Of a stretch of 64,000 nt of DNA, positions 39,751 to 49,023 are shown piece after piece. The notes beneath the pieces were generated by a model. It was not told where the DNA came from. It worked only from the letters and a program-made list of their open reading frames with translations, and did not search any database. The position numbers were made by a program, and so were the translations under genes. Position 1 is the stretch's first letter. The number at the start of each line of letters is the position of its first letter. Origin of the DNA: a bacterium (GTDB lineage Bacteria > UBP6 > UBA1177); NCBI GenBank assembly GCA_017963125.1, contig JAGCUA010000009.1, positions 124,001 to 188,000 on the forward strand. The letters are read 5' to 3'.

Positions 39751-40764
39751 TCAGATAGTTTCTAAAAACGCTTCGATCCTTGTCGCGACACGTGCATCGA
39801 TTTTGTCTGACGGTTTGTCGAATTCCAAAGTCAGAAGCGGAATGTTGAGTCCTTTGCTTTCAAGGAGCCTGCGGAGGATTATGTCCTCAAGCTGGCGGTG
39901 GCAGAAGGACTGGACGTAGTGGATTATGCCGTCGACGTTACGCTTTTTGATTTCGGCGATCGCCTTTTCGAAGCGGAACGAAGCGGAGTATGGGTAGGTG
40001 TAGTTTGTGTACTGTTCTTCGATCGTCGGATATTCGTCGAGCATTGCGAATTCTCGCTGGATCTCGTTGTAGACGACTGTCGCGTTTCTTTCTTCGAGAA
40101 ATGCGTGAATGGGAACGATCGGCGGAACTCCGAGGTATGCTATTTTTTTGCGCGACGGGTCGGCAAAGCGCTTTTTGTGCTCTAATTCTTTAATAAAATC
40201 ATCGGCTTTTGCTTCATACTCTTTTGGATCTCCGCAGAAATCTGATGATGAAACGAGGAAAAGGTGGTTTTTTTCGCCGGTAACGCTGCCGGGATAGAGA
40301 TATGATGTTTCGTCTATGATCTTCAGTTTGCGCCTGAGAGAGGAAAGTTCTTTCCAAGTTCTGACGCACGATGCGTAGTCAGTTCCCATAAATTCGGCAA
40401 AACGGCTGATCTCACTGCGCATTTTGTCAATTTCGCGGAAGTAGGGGAAGTTGAAGATAAAAGTCTTGATCCCGGTTTCTGCAGCCACGATCTGCTCCAA
40501 AACCTTTGCGTTAGAGCAGTCGCCTTCAGTCACGGCGATGAAAACGTCGATATCTTTGTTGCGTTCCGGAGAGACCAGGACTGAATAGAGCCCTTTGATC
40601 CAGGCACAGGAACTTCCCGCAAACCCCGAAAACTCAGCTCTTTCGACAAGCGAGGAGGGGTTTGGATCCGTTACAAAAATGTTGTTCAAATCAAGCGGTC
40701 TGTGTCCCGATGCGAGAACGACCTCAACAGGGATCGTCGTTGTAAAGGCTGCTATTTTCTGCAT
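39751..40764 (-). CDS. 2-hydroxyacyl-CoA dehydratase D-like / double-cubane-type iron-sulfur protein
   Basis: 337 residues, matching the HGD-D (HgdB/YjiM-like) family. Candidate cluster ligands are Cys in GFAGSSCAWIKGLYS, VTEGDCSNAKVLEQ and VQSFCHRQLEDI. IPVEVVLASGHRPLDLNNI is the conserved N-terminal segment. Members pair with an ATP-driven activase, and the gene at 36528 is the natural partner. A single subunit with no paralogous beta subunit fits double-cubane proteins rather than the dehydratase heterodimers. It overlaps tatD by 1 base and so ends the holB-ricT-tatD operon. The substrate is unknown. Confidence 0.8.
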   Translation of the reverse strand: MQKIAAFTTTIPVEVVLASGHRPLDLNNIFVTDPNPSSLVERAEFSGFAGSSCAWIKGLYSVLVSPERNKDIDVFIAVTEGDCSNAKVLEQIVAAETGIKTFIFNFPYFREIDKMRSEISRFAEFMGTDYASCVRTWKELSSLRRKLKIIDETSYLYPGSVTGEKNHLFLVSSSDFCGDPKEYEAKADDFIKELEHKKRFADPSRKKIAYLGVPPIVPIHAFLEERNATVVYNEIQREFAMLDEYPTIEEQYTNYTYPYSASFRFEKAIAEIKKRNVDGIIHYVQSFCHRQLEDIILRRLLESKGLNIPLLTLEFDKPSDKIDARVATRIEAFLETI

Positions 40765-41546
40765 TAAATGTTTAAATTAAAAAATTTGTTGAAATTTGCT
40801 CTTACTTGTTTAGCCAGATCTGTTTGTTTCATATTTAAAAGATTGGCTGCGAAGTCGTAAACGTATCTGATTTTCCCCGGAGTGTTCGGTTTTCCGCGAA
40901 ACGGCACCGGAGCGAGGAAAGGCGAGTCGGTTTCAAAGAACATATTGTTTACACTTGTGTGATTAAATGTTTCAAGGACATCGGCAGACTTCTTAAAAGT
41001 CAAAATTCCGGAAAACGAGATATTCCATCCTTTTTTCAGTATTTTTTCAGCCGTTTCAAGATCGCCTGTATAGCAGTGAAAAAGGACCTTTTTATCATCA
41101 AAACCGTATTCGTTGAGCATGTCGAAAATCAGAGCTTCGCCGCATCTTCCGTGAATTAAAATGGGTTTTTGAAGTTCTATAGAAAGCTCGATCATCTTTC
41201 GAAGCATCTTCAGCTGGATTTCTTTCGGAGAAAAATCGTAGAAAAAATCTAATCCGACTTCTCCTACAGCAATTATATTTTCTTTATTTTTTGCGATCCA
41301 TGAAATGTCCGAGTCAATAAAATTTGAAGATTCTTGAGGGTGGATTCCGGCCGCTGCGTAGAAATCAATGTTGTTTTTTAGAAACGTTTCCTTAACACTT
41401 TGATGATACTCGAGTTCGTGTTCGCTTCCGCAGATATCCAGAACAGTATCGACCTGATTTTCATGAAGTTCTTCGATAATGCTCTCGAGAGAAATGTTTC
41501 TCTCCGTAACAGTCATGAAAATATGTGCGTGAGTATCAATAAACAT
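40764..41546 (-). CDS. tatD: TatD family hydrolase
   Basis: 260 residues, amidohydrolase TIM barrel. Metal ligands include IDTHAHIF at the N-terminus, AVGEVGLDFF, LIHGRCGEA, LFHCYTGD and FFETDSPFLAPVPFRG. TatD proteins are metal-dependent nucleases, with roles in DNA repair or turnover. It lies 8 bases after ricT and shares its last base with the dehydratase-like gene. The order holB-ricT-tatD resembles the tmk-holB-yaaT-tatD neighbourhood of Gram-positive bacteria. Confidence 0.94.
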   Translation of the reverse strand: MFIDTHAHIFMTVTERNISLESIIEELHENQVDTVLDICGSEHELEYHQSVKETFLKNNIDFYAAAGIHPQESSNFIDSDISWIAKNKENIIAVGEVGLDFFYDFSPKEIQLKMLRKMIELSIELQKPILIHGRCGEALIFDMLNEYGFDDKKVLFHCYTGDLETAEKILKKGWNISFSGILTFKKSADVLETFNHTSVNNMFFETDSPFLAPVPFRGKPNTPGKIRYVYDFAANLLNMKQTDLAKQVRANFNKFFNLNI

Positions 41547-41554
41547 TTTGTTTA

Positions 41555-42892
41555 TTATTCCTTGTTTGTATCCTGATTTTCTTTATTCTCTTTTCTGGGC
41601 GGGAATTTTTTGAAATTTTTCCTGTTCCCGTGCCAGTTCGGATTTCTTTTATTATTCGGATTGTTGGGGTTGCCGGAGTCTTTCTGAGCAGGTCTTTTAT
41701 TATTCTGGAACTGCGGTTTTTCGGAGTTCTCGTCGGGATTTACGGATTCTCTCAAAACCTCTTTTTCCTTAGCGACTATCGGTGTGATATTGTCAAGATC
41801 ATGATTATTTGTTTCGTTCTGAGGCAGATTTATGAACCAGCGTTCATTGAATTCGAGAGCCGATTTCGGGAATATTTTTTCCTCGGCTTTTTCCTTTTTC
41901 TCAGGATTTTCAGGGAAGAAAACTGTAATATTTTTGCCGATGGCGTTCACTTTCTTTACAAAACCCTTGCGGTTTGAAGTTCTGTCGAAAATAGCGGTTT
42001 CTTCTTCGGGATAATCCTTTCTGAGCTCTTCGTAAGTTGCGTTTTCGTAGCCGAGACAGCAGAAAAGACGGCCGCAGATACCAGAAATTTTGTTCGGATT
42101 AAGGCTGAAATTCTGGTCTTTTGCCATTTTTATCGAAACGGGCAGGAAGTTGTGCATATGCTTTCTGCAGCAGAGAGTTCTTCCGCACGGACCTAAGCCG
42201 CCCATGATCTTTGTGGTGTCGCGGACGCCGATCTGACGCATCTCTATGCGGCGTTTGAGCTCGTAGGCGAGACGTTTGATGAGTTCTCGGAAATCGACTC
42301 TGCCGTTTGCCGAGAAGTAAAAAATCGCCTTTGTGTCGTCGAGCGTGTACTTGACTTTGATGATTTTCATCTTGATTCCGAGCTCTTTGTTGACGCGGAG
42401 GATGACCTCTTTTGCCGACTGAGCCTTGATCTCGAGCTGTTTTTCACGTTCGAAATCGGCAGCTTCGGCCTTTCTTACAAAGCCGTTTTTGATGAAATTT
42501 ATCTTGTTCTGACGCTTGTAATCGTCCATGCTTTTATTAAGAACGGTGGCAAGTTCCATGCCGCGCTCGCTGTATGCGACAATGATATCGCCCTGTTTCA
42601 GTTCGTTTCCCGGATTTTTCTGTTCCGGATAAAAGTACCAGTAAACTTTGCCGGCAGGCTGGAACTGGATCGCGATAACGTCTTCGAAAGCGGGATATTC
42701 GTCGGTGTAATCGAAGTAAAGCGCGTCTCCGCCGCCGAGCGGTGCGATCGGACTTCCTGCTTTTTTATATTTTGAGTTTTCCTCGTCCTTGAAACCGTCG
42801 TCGTTCCTTTCGAGTTCCTGTAAAGTCCGGAACTCTTCCTCAGAAACATCCATATTACGGTCAAGTTTCATAAATTTTCTATTGTTATCCAT
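41555..42892 (-). CDS. ricT: PSP1-domain protein, RicT/YaaT-like
   Basis: 445 residues. The PSP1 core spans about residues 60-330, with GGLGPCGRTLCCRKH and NPNKISGICGRLFCCLGYE. In Bacillus, RicT with RicA and RicF carries two 4Fe-4S clusters and controls RNase Y activity; these Cys are conserved here. The last 90 residues are low-complexity, rich in Asn, Lys and Pro (KRPAQKDSGNPNNPNNKR), and probably disordered or RNA-binding. A 60-residue acidic N-terminal extension precedes the core. It follows holB by 15 bases. RicA and RicF partners are not in the window. Confidence 0.87.
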   Translation of the reverse strand: MDNNRKFMKLDRNMDVSEEEFRTLQELERNDDGFKDEENSKYKKAGSPIAPLGGGDALYFDYTDEYPAFEDVIAIQFQPAGKVYWYFYPEQKNPGNELKQGDIIVAYSERGMELATVLNKSMDDYKRQNKINFIKNGFVRKAEAADFEREKQLEIKAQSAKEVILRVNKELGIKMKIIKVKYTLDDTKAIFYFSANGRVDFRELIKRLAYELKRRIEMRQIGVRDTTKIMGGLGPCGRTLCCRKHMHNFLPVSIKMAKDQNFSLNPNKISGICGRLFCCLGYENATYEELRKDYPEEETAIFDRTSNRKGFVKKVNAIGKNITVFFPENPEKKEKAEEKIFPKSALEFNERWFINLPQNETNNHDLDNITPIVAKEKEVLRESVNPDENSEKPQFQNNKRPAQKDSGNPNNPNNKRNPNWHGNRKNFKKFPPRKENKENQDTNKE

Positions 42893-42907
42893 AAGTTGTC
42901 CTCCGAT

Positions 42908-43771
42908 TTATATTGTGAAAAATATTGAAGCGTCCGGTGAAAAATACTGCTGGTTTGCCAAAAAAACCGTGATGTTATGAGAGATTTTGGGATTTTTCTC
43001 CCTGACGCAGAAAGCAACTATCGCAAGTCTCATCCGTATGAGCATCTTTTTGAGATAATCGGCTTTTTCAGCAGAGACCGAACCGAGAAGATCTTTCGAG
43101 AAAATACCGCCGTCTGTGATCTCTGTGTAAATCTTATTTATATTGGTTATTGAATTGAAATCGAGATCGGAACAGAAATGGGAAAGTTTGTTTTTTTCGG
43201 CCGAAAAAATTTCGTTTCCGAGTTCGGACGCCAGATCAGCTAAAAAAGGATAGTAATCGAAGATCTCCGAAAAACCGGCTTCCGTATTTGCGTTAGGAAC
43301 GAAAATCGGGACTGAACGCGATAGAACAGTCGGGAGGATCGAATTTCGCTTGTTTACGGCCAAAAAGAAAAACGTCCTTGCCGGAGGTTCCTCGATTTTT
43401 TTAAGGAGAGCGTTCTGCGACTGGATCGTCATCGCGGCGGCATCCCGGAAATAGACAATGCGGTTTTCGGACTCGAACGGCGCATAAAGTATCGCATCTT
43501 CTACGGAGTGGACATCTTCGATTTTGATCGATCCGGTAGAGCCTTTGATAACGTTTATGAAGTCAGGGAACTGTCCTTCGGAACAAAGCGAGACGAACTT
43601 TTCGTCATCGATCTGACGGCGCGGTTTTATAAGTTTCTTAGCAAACGAAAAAACTAAAGTATCTATGTTCGAAAGTGCAGGTGAATGAAAAAGGATCGTC
43701 TGCGGCAGAGAGTCGTTTTCGAGACAGGAAATCAGTTTTTCGGAAATAGCCGAGATCTGCTGGGAAACCAC
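42908..43771 (-). CDS. holB: DNA polymerase III delta'-like subunit
   Basis: 287 residues from GTG at 43771, with AGGGGTG upstream. It has the AAA+ clamp-loader fold typical of delta' subunits. The conserved SQNALLKKIEEPPARTFFFL and the sensor-type LPTVLSRS are present. There is no canonical Walker A, as expected for delta'. The N-terminal region is divergent. It is the first gene of the holB-ricT-tatD operon. Delta' loads the sliding clamp with tau/gamma and delta. Confidence 0.86.
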   Translation of the reverse strand: MVSQQISAISEKLISCLENDSLPQTILFHSPALSNIDTLVFSFAKKLIKPRRQIDDEKFVSLCSEGQFPDFINVIKGSTGSIKIEDVHSVEDAILYAPFESENRIVYFRDAAAMTIQSQNALLKKIEEPPARTFFFLAVNKRNSILPTVLSRSVPIFVPNANTEAGFSEIFDYYPFLADLASELGNEIFSAEKNKLSHFCSDLDFNSITNINKIYTEITDGGIFSKDLLGSVSAEKADYLKKMLIRMRLAIVAFCVREKNPKISHNITVFLANQQYFSPDASIFFTI

Positions 43772-43793
43772 AGTTTTTCACCCCTTTTAGTTT

Positions 43794-43822
43794 ACATAAT
43801 ATATGTTATGCCAAGTTGTCAA
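43794..43822 (-). promoter_or_regulatory. Possible promoter and palindrome upstream of holB
   Basis: Minus strand TTGACA (43817-43822) has TTATGT 17 bp or ATTATG 16 bp downstream, neither a strong -10. The palindromic CATAA-TATATG-TTATG at 43795-43810 overlaps this site and could be an operator. The -10 assignment is uncertain. Confidence 0.35.
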
Positions 43823-43836
43823 TATAAAAAGAAAAG

Positions 43837-44799
43837 TCATTTCAAGTAGTTACCTATTTTCTTCATTGTGGTAAGTTTTTGCGAACCGTCCGGAGCGATT
43901 TCCTTTACGGTCTGTATGAGCAGCGATTTCGTCTTGAAAAATTCGGGAGTCAGTCCGAAAGAAAAAATTATTTTTCTGTATTCAGGAGAACCCTTTTCAA
44001 AAATCGCGTCAGAGAGATTTTCGCAGACGATTGGATTCAGGTATCGGTCGAGGTCCATTTTTCGCCCCTTAATGAAAAATACGCTGTCGAATCTTTTTTT
44101 CGCTTTTTCATTTTTCAGATGGACGTCGATAACCACATTTTCCTTTTCGGCGTAATATGTCAGATTTTTGAAATCGGTCCACATTCCGCGGGCTGTTGTT
44201 CTTTTCGGGACCCACAAGATCCTGCCTGCCGGCTTTTCCGGGATCCCGCCCAAGTCGATTACGAGCTTTTCCTCTTTTTCGACTTCCTCTTCAGTCTGCT
44301 CGACGAATTCGGCCGGAATATTGGCATAGCTTGTTGTTCTGTAGACAAAACGGCCGTTCTCTTTTTCAGGATCGTTGAAGAAGCACGGAACGGTCTTTTT
44401 CAGGCTTCCCAAAGCCTCTTTTTTGTATCCTGCTTCGGCAAAACACAGTGAAAACAAGCTTTTTGCGCATATTGCACAGCCTGCATGAGAAAAGAAAACT
44501 ATGGTTTTCGACTGCGCATTGTTACAGAAGTCAATTATGCACGAAGGTTTCGCTTTCTGGATGAAACGGATAAGCGCAAAAAACGAGTATTCATCTTCGA
44601 ACATCGACGTTTTTCCGTTTTCAAGGGAAAACATTCTGACTCTGTTTCTGTCACAGTCAGCCAGATAAACCTTGCCCTGAGGATTGAACGAATCGCTTTC
44701 ACACCACTCTTTTATCTGAGCCGTCAGATCTTCATACTTATCTATTCTTGCAAGTATGACCGTGCAGAACGGAACAAGTCTTTCAGTGTTAAGTTTCAT
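43837..44799 (-). CDS. Unknown protein encoded after nusB
   Basis: 320 residues; I do not recognise it. There is no signal peptide or membrane segment. It has a Cys-rich patch FFSHAGCAICAKSLFSLCFAEA, scattered Cys elsewhere, and an acidic stretch EQTEEEVEKEEK near the middle. The C-terminus is Lys-rich. The ATG overlaps the nusB stop by 4 bases, so it is translationally coupled to ribBA-ribH-nusB. The pattern of conserved Cys in close pairs could indicate a metal or redox site, but this is a guess. The promoter for holB is in the 65-base gap that follows. Confidence 0.6.
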   Translation of the reverse strand: MKLNTERLVPFCTVILARIDKYEDLTAQIKEWCESDSFNPQGKVYLADCDRNRVRMFSLENGKTSMFEDEYSFFALIRFIQKAKPSCIIDFCNNAQSKTIVFFSHAGCAICAKSLFSLCFAEAGYKKEALGSLKKTVPCFFNDPEKENGRFVYRTTSYANIPAEFVEQTEEEVEKEEKLVIDLGGIPEKPAGRILWVPKRTTARGMWTDFKNLTYYAEKENVVIDVHLKNEKAKKRFDSVFFIKGRKMDLDRYLNPIVCENLSDAIFEKGSPEYRKIIFSFGLTPEFFKTKSLLIQTVKEIAPDGSQKLTTMKKIGNYLK

Positions 44800-45278
44800 A
44801 ATTTTTTATTTTTGATGTCGATAATATCTGCAACTTTGTTGATGATGCCGTTGACGAACGAACTCGATTCCTTGCTGCCGAACTTCTTGGCGATATCGAT
44901 CGCTTCGTTTATCGTAGCCTTGAACGGAACTCCGTTGTTTTCGTCGATAAGTTCAGCCACCGACATTCTGAGAATATTGCGTTCGATGAGGGCGATACGC
45001 TCGATCCTCCAGTTTATCGCAGCTTCCTCGATGAGCCTTTCGATCTCTTTGATGTTGTTTTTCACCGTAGTCAGAAGATATGTTATAAAAACGCTTTCTT
45101 CTTCAGACGATTCATTGTTGTTCATCTGACCTTCATTTTTGTCGTTCCACTTCATTGATGCGATATTGAAATAAGTCAGATAAGATTCAACAGCTTCCTG
45201 TATCGTCTGATTTTTGTTGAACTCCATGCTGTAGAGAATCTGGAGCGTTTTTTCTCTTGAACGTCTTCTAAGTCCCAT
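44796..45278 (-). CDS. nusB: Transcription antitermination factor NusB
   Basis: 160 residues, all-helical. NusB with NusE (S10) binds boxA of rRNA leaders. Family segments: RRRSREKTLQILYSMEFN, INWRIERIALIERNILRMSVAELI, GVPFKATINEAIDIAKKFG and SSSFVNGIINKVADII. A charged insertion after residue 45 (NDKNEGQMNNNESSEEE) is longer than in E. coli. It follows ribH by 7 bases, the standard ribH-nusB arrangement, and overlaps the unknown gene. Confidence 0.94.
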   Translation of the reverse strand: MGLRRRSREKTLQILYSMEFNKNQTIQEAVESYLTYFNIASMKWNDKNEGQMNNNESSEEESVFITYLLTTVKNNIKEIERLIEEAAINWRIERIALIERNILRMSVAELIDENNGVPFKATINEAIDIAKKFGSKESSSFVNGIINKVADIIDIKNKKL

Positions 45279-45285
45279 GTTACAC

Positions 45286-45750
45286 TCACTTCAGTTTATC
45301 GGATAAATTAAGCATCTCTATTGCTGCAAGCGCCGCGTCGAACCCTTTGTTGCCAGCTTTCGTTCCTGCTCTCTCGATCCCCTGCTCGATCGAATCGACC
45401 GTAAGGACTCCGAAAGACATGTAAACGCCTGTTTCAAGCGAAGCCTGGGCGATCCCTTTGCTCGTTTCGGCCGCGATGAAGTCAAAATGAGGAGTGCTGC
45501 CGCGGATTATGACACCGAGACAAACTATCGCGTCGTATTTTTTGGAAAGAGCCGCTTTTTTTGCAGCGAAAGGAATTTCAAAAGCGCCCGGGACCTTGAT
45601 GACTTCAACGCTTTCCGCATAGTGACGTTCGAGGCAGTCGATCGCGCCTTTCAGAAGCGATTCCGAAAGAAGGCTGTTGAATCTCGAAACGATTACCGCG
45701 AATTTTTTTCCTTTTGCACTAAGATCGCCTGAAAAAGTTTTTACTTCCAT
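45286..45750 (-). CDS. ribH: 6,7-dimethyl-8-ribityllumazine synthase
   Basis: 154 residues. It condenses 3,4-dihydroxy-2-butanone-4-phosphate with the ribityl-uracil to make lumazine. Motifs: [50 protein letters not shown] (His of the active site) and [17 protein letters not shown]. It sits 14 bases after ribBA and 7 before nusB. Riboflavin synthase alpha and ribD are not in the window. Confidence 0.96.
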   Translation of the reverse strand: MEVKTFSGDLSAKGKKFAVIVSRFNSLLSESLLKGAIDCLERHYAESVEVIKVPGAFEIPFAAKKAALSKKYDAIVCLGVIIRGSTPHFDFIAAETSKGIAQASLETGVYMSFGVLTVDSIEQGIERAGTKAGNKGFDAALAAIEMLNLSDKLK

Positions 45751-45764
45751 TTCAATCTCCGTAG

Positions 45765-47003
45765 TTAATTCTTTTTATCTGACGTGAAAATCGTATGTCC
45801 CATCTTGTTTTGTTTGGTTTCAAGGTATTTTCTGTTTTCTTTCTGCACGCCGCAGACATTCGGAACATGCTCGGTTATTTCCAGACCATATCCGGTCAAA
45901 CCTTTGATTTTTTTAGGATTATTGGTGAGAAGTCTGATTTTTTTGACGCCGATTTCCGACAAGATCTGGGCACCGATGCCGTAATCTCTGAGGTCAGCCG
46001 GGAAACCGAGCGCGATATTCGCTTCGACCGTATCCATTCCTTCGTCCTGAAGGTGATAAGCCTTGATCTTGTTTCCGAGACCTATTCCCCTGCCCTCCTG
46101 GCGCAGATAAAGGATGACCCCCCTGCCCTCAGCCTTGATGAGTTCCATCGCGTTCTGAAGCTGATATCCGCAGTCGCAGCGGATGCTTCCCAGAGCGTCG
46201 CCTGTCAGACATTCCGAGTGGACTCTTGTAAGCACAGGTTTCCCGTCGGCGATGTCGCCTTTTATCAGAGCGACGTGCTCAAGACCGTCAAGTTTGTTGC
46301 GGAAAACTTTGATTTTAAACTCCCCGCCCCAGCGTGTCGGAAGGACTGCGTCCGCAACCTGCTCGATCAGAGACTCGGTCATAAGCCTGTAAGCAATGAT
46401 GTTTTCTATCGTAAGGATCGGGAAATCATACTTTTTGGCGATTTCGATAAGCTGCGGCATTCTCGCCATCGTGCCGTCGTCGTTGATTATTTCAATTAGT
46501 GCGCCTGCCGGTTTGAGCCCTGCGAGTTTGGCCAGATCGACTGTCGCTTCAGTGTGCCCGGCGCGGACCAGAACCCCGCCGTTTCTTGCACGCAGCGGAT
46601 TGATGTGACCTGGCCTACCTAAATCTTCAGGACGAGTCGATTCGTCTGCAAGAGCGCGAATCGTCGAAGCTCTGTCAAACATCGAAACGCCTGTCGTGCA
46701 GCCGTGTCCGAGCAGATCAACTGTTACCGTGAAAGGAGTTCCGAGCAGCGAAGTATTGTTGTTTACCTGCATTTCAAGACCTAAAGCCTTGCAGCGTTCC
46801 TCGGTTATTGTCGTGCAGAGGACTCCGCGGCCGTTTTTTATCATGAAGTTGACTATTTCAGGTGTGATTTTTTCTGCTGCGACGACGAAATCGCCCTCAT
46901 TCTCGCGGTTCTCGTCATCGACCACAATAACGATCTTGCCGTTTCTGAACTGCTCAATTGCCCTTTCGACATTCTTTTTTACATTTTCGGAATCAACACT
47001 CAC
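45765..47003 (-). CDS. ribBA: Bifunctional DHBP synthase / GTP cyclohydrolase II
   Basis: 412 residues. Residues 1-205 are Rib[52 protein letters not shown]. Residues 206-400 are RibA: the zinc site [18 protein letters not shown], and [23 protein letters not shown]. Both activities supply riboflavin synthesis. The RibA half looks complete with catalytic Arg and Tyr positions. An 87-base region upstream has no FMN riboswitch element. It is followed by ribH 14 bases later. Confidence 0.96.
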   Translation of the reverse strand: MSVDSENVKKNVERAIEQFRNGKIVIVVDDENRENEGDFVVAAEKITPEIVNFMIKNGRGVLCTTITEERCKALGLEMQVNNNTSLLGTPFTVTVDLLGHGCTTGVSMFDRASTIRALADESTRPEDLGRPGHINPLRARNGGVLVRAGHTEATVDLAKLAGLKPAGALIEIINDDGTMARMPQLIEIAKKYDFPILTIENIIAYRLMTESLIEQVADAVLPTRWGGEFKIKVFRNKLDGLEHVALIKGDIADGKPVLTRVHSECLTGDALGSIRCDCGYQLQNAMELIKAEGRGVILYLRQEGRGIGLGNKIKAYHLQDEGMDTVEANIALGFPADLRDYGIGAQILSEIGVKKIRLLTNNPKKIKGLTGYGLEITEHVPNVCGVQKENRKYLETKQNKMGHTIFTSDKKN

Positions 47004-47032
47004 TTGAGATCTCCTTATACAATACTAATACG

Positions 47033-47046
47033 CGGGATAAATCCCG
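47033..47046. promoter_or_regulatory. Small palindrome upstream of ribBA
   Basis: CGGGAT-AA-ATCCCG, a 6-bp inverted repeat with a 2-base centre, 29 bases before the ribBA start. It may be an operator or a small leader hairpin. No clear -35/-10 pair could be assigned here. Confidence 0.3.
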
Positions 47047-47146
47047 TTTAGTGCGCTTTCCTACACCAACTCCGCGATATTGTCCAGTTTTAACAGCATT
47101 TTTCGCGATATTTTTCTTAAAAAAATCAGATAAACAGCTTTGCTTT

Positions 47147-48043
47147 TTATTTCAGAGCATTGGTATTGACTATAACAAAATTAAAAATGCCGTAATTCGG
47201 ATCAGGCATTTCTGTTTCCTCTCTGTGATAAAGCTTGTGATCCGGATCGTCAGGACTTATGGTTTCGCTGCCGTAAACATAATATTCGTAACCTTCAGAA
47301 ACCACGACCTGACCGTTGCTTACAAGCACAGGCGCATTTTCTCCGATTGTGAATTCCACAGGAGGATAGTAGACATAATCGTAATAAGGCTCATCCATCC
47401 ACGATTCGTTCGTTTCAATACAAACATTTTCACAAGTCGGTATTATTTTCAAATCGGCACTAATTTCCGAAGCAAGTTCGCTTATCCATGTCCCGTTTTT
47501 TACAGCAGCTAACAGTGTGCCGTCTTTGAGTCTTGCAACAGAACAGATCCCTGTCGGCTCGAAGCTGGATTTTGCAATGATCTCTCTTTCCAAAGGAAAA
47601 GCATCAAAAAGCTCTTTGTCATAATCACGAAATTCAATAGAGCATCTGCCTTCACCGCATTCTCCGGAAAGAATGCACTTGTTCTCATCGTCACAAGAGA
47701 CGTTATCGACTTTGAAAGAGTCGCATCCGCAATTGATTTCGACATGTCTTGTCGGGTCGTCTTTTATACGGTAGCGGCATCCTTCTCCGCCGAGAGTTTC
47801 CTTCGATTCCTGAGAGCAGATCAGATTATCCTGACTCGCGTCTTCATCAATTGTTTCCTGATTTTCATCGGCATCACCGGTCGGCTCGGAATCCGAACTG
47901 TCTTCATCCGCTGTTTCCTGGTTTTCCACTATGTCGCTATCAGTTTTTTCCGGTTCCTGCTCCGTTTCACTCTCCTTCTTGTCGCCGCAGGCAGCAAAAA
48001 GAAAAAGTGCTGCAACAAGTGCCAATAACAACGATTTTTTCAT
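47147..48043 (-). CDS. Acidic-linker lipoprotein with Cys-rich domain
   Basis: 298 residues from the ATG at 48043, chosen because GGAGG precedes it; the frame extends 12 codons further with no site. The lipoprotein signal ends in LFAACG. Residues about 20-70 form a Glu/Asp/Ser linker with an internal repeat (ENQETADEDSS and ENQETIDEDAS). The middle contains eight or more Cys (GCRYRIKDDP, CGCDSFKVDNVSCDDENKC, GECGEGRC), probably disulfide-bonded. The C-terminal half is acidic and aromatic. No family recognised. It resembles the lipoproteins at 567 and 13736 in overall plan. Confidence 0.75.
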   Translation of the reverse strand: MKKSLLLALVAALFLFAACGDKKESETEQEPEKTDSDIVENQETADEDSSDSEPTGDADENQETIDEDASQDNLICSQESKETLGGEGCRYRIKDDPTRHVEINCGCDSFKVDNVSCDDENKCILSGECGEGRCSIEFRDYDKELFDAFPLEREIIAKSSFEPTGICSVARLKDGTLLAAVKNGTWISELASEISADLKIIPTCENVCIETNESWMDEPYYDYVYYPPVEFTIGENAPVLVSNGQVVVSEGYEYYVYGSETISPDDPDHKLYHREETEMPDPNYGIFNFVIVNTNALK

Positions 48044-48075
48044 AACAACCTCCATAAAGTTAAAAAACCAAACAA

Positions 48076-48103
48076 TCATATATTTAGTTCCAAAAAATTC
48101 GAT
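48076..48103 (-). promoter_or_regulatory. Possible promoter for the lipoprotein gene at 48043
   Basis: Minus strand TCGAAT (48098-48103), 16-bp spacer, TATGAT (48076-48081), then TGTTTGG and a T run. Weak -35. Confidence 0.4.
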
Positions 48104-48330
48104 TTTTATTGAAAAAATTTTACCTCCCCTCCCCGAAGGACTTTATAACTATTTGATTTCATTGATTAATTTTTTGTAATTTTTTTTTATTGGCAGGAGA
48201 TGGTAAAAATGTCTACGACAACACAAGTTCTTTATTCAAAATTTCCCGTCCTTCCTGTAAAGCAGAAAGTATGCTCCGCAGAATGTGAACACAGCCGTTG
48301 CGCCGATGATCCCCTCAAGTGACCTCTCGA

Positions 48331-49023
48331 TTATCCTTTTCCCGCGATTATTTCTGCGACAGCAATATCTTCGGGGTAAGTTATTTTGATGTTTGTCCGC
48401 TCTCCTTCGACGATGCTGATGTCGGCAAGACCGTATTTGAAAACGATCCCGCAGTCGTCGGTCGCCCCTGCAAAACCTTCTTCTTTCGCAAGAGCGTGTG
48501 CTTTTTTTATAACGCCTGCTCTGAATCCCTGAGGAGTCTGGACCTGCATCATTCTGCTTCGGTCTGTAGTTGCCGTCATTTTGCCGTTTTCCGCTTCGAT
48601 TATTGTGTCGGTCGCTTTGATCGCGGTGTGGACGGCATCGGATGAATCAAGAGCTGAAATGCAGTCATCGATGGTTCTCTGGCTTACGAAAGGTCTCGCC
48701 GCGTCATGAATAAGGACTTTTGCGTCGTCTTCTGCGATTCCCCCTACTCCGATCGATGAACTTTCGGCCCTGATCACTCCTCCTGGAACGATTTTTGTCA
48801 CTTTTTTAAAGCCTGAGTTTTTGACGATTTCAGTGATTTTTTCTATGCAGGCGGGCTCCGAGACCACGATTATCTCATCGATCCCGCTGTTTTTTTCAAA
48901 CGCTTCGATGCTGCGCCCGACTATGGTTTTCCCGGCAATTTCAATAAATTGTTTCGGGAAGCCGCAGTTCATCCGCTCCCCTTTTCCCGAAGCCAGAATC
49001 ACAGCGTAAACTAATCTAGTCAT
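48331..49023 (-). CDS. ispD: 2-C-methyl-D-erythritol 4-phosphate cytidylyltransferase
   Basis: 230 residues from the ATG at 49023, which overlaps the xerD stop by 8 bases; GAGGAAAAAG is upstream. It transfers CMP to methylerythritol phosphate in the MEP isoprenoid pathway. Motifs: ILASGKGERM with FPKQF for CTP, LIHDAARPFVS, QTPQGFRAGVI, ATDDCGIVFK and NIKITYPEDIAVAE. IspF is not adjacent. Polyprenyl phosphate from this pathway would serve the ArnT-like and GT-C proteins in the window. Confidence 0.95.
   Translation of the reverse strand: MTRLVYAVILASGKGERMNCGFPKQFIEIAGKTIVGRSIEAFEKNSGIDEIIVVSEPACIEKITEIVKNSGFKKVTKIVPGGVIRAESSSIGVGGIAEDDAKVLIHDAARPFVSQRTIDDCISALDSSDAVHTAIKATDTIIEAENGKMTATTDRSRMMQVQTPQGFRAGVIKKAHALAKEEGFAGATDDCGIVFKYGLADISIVEGERTNIKITYPEDIAVAEIIAGKG

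Noticed and set aside
47004..47146. FMN riboswitch upstream of ribBA
   Set aside because: No RFN-type conserved core or six-helix arrangement is present, and the gap is short.
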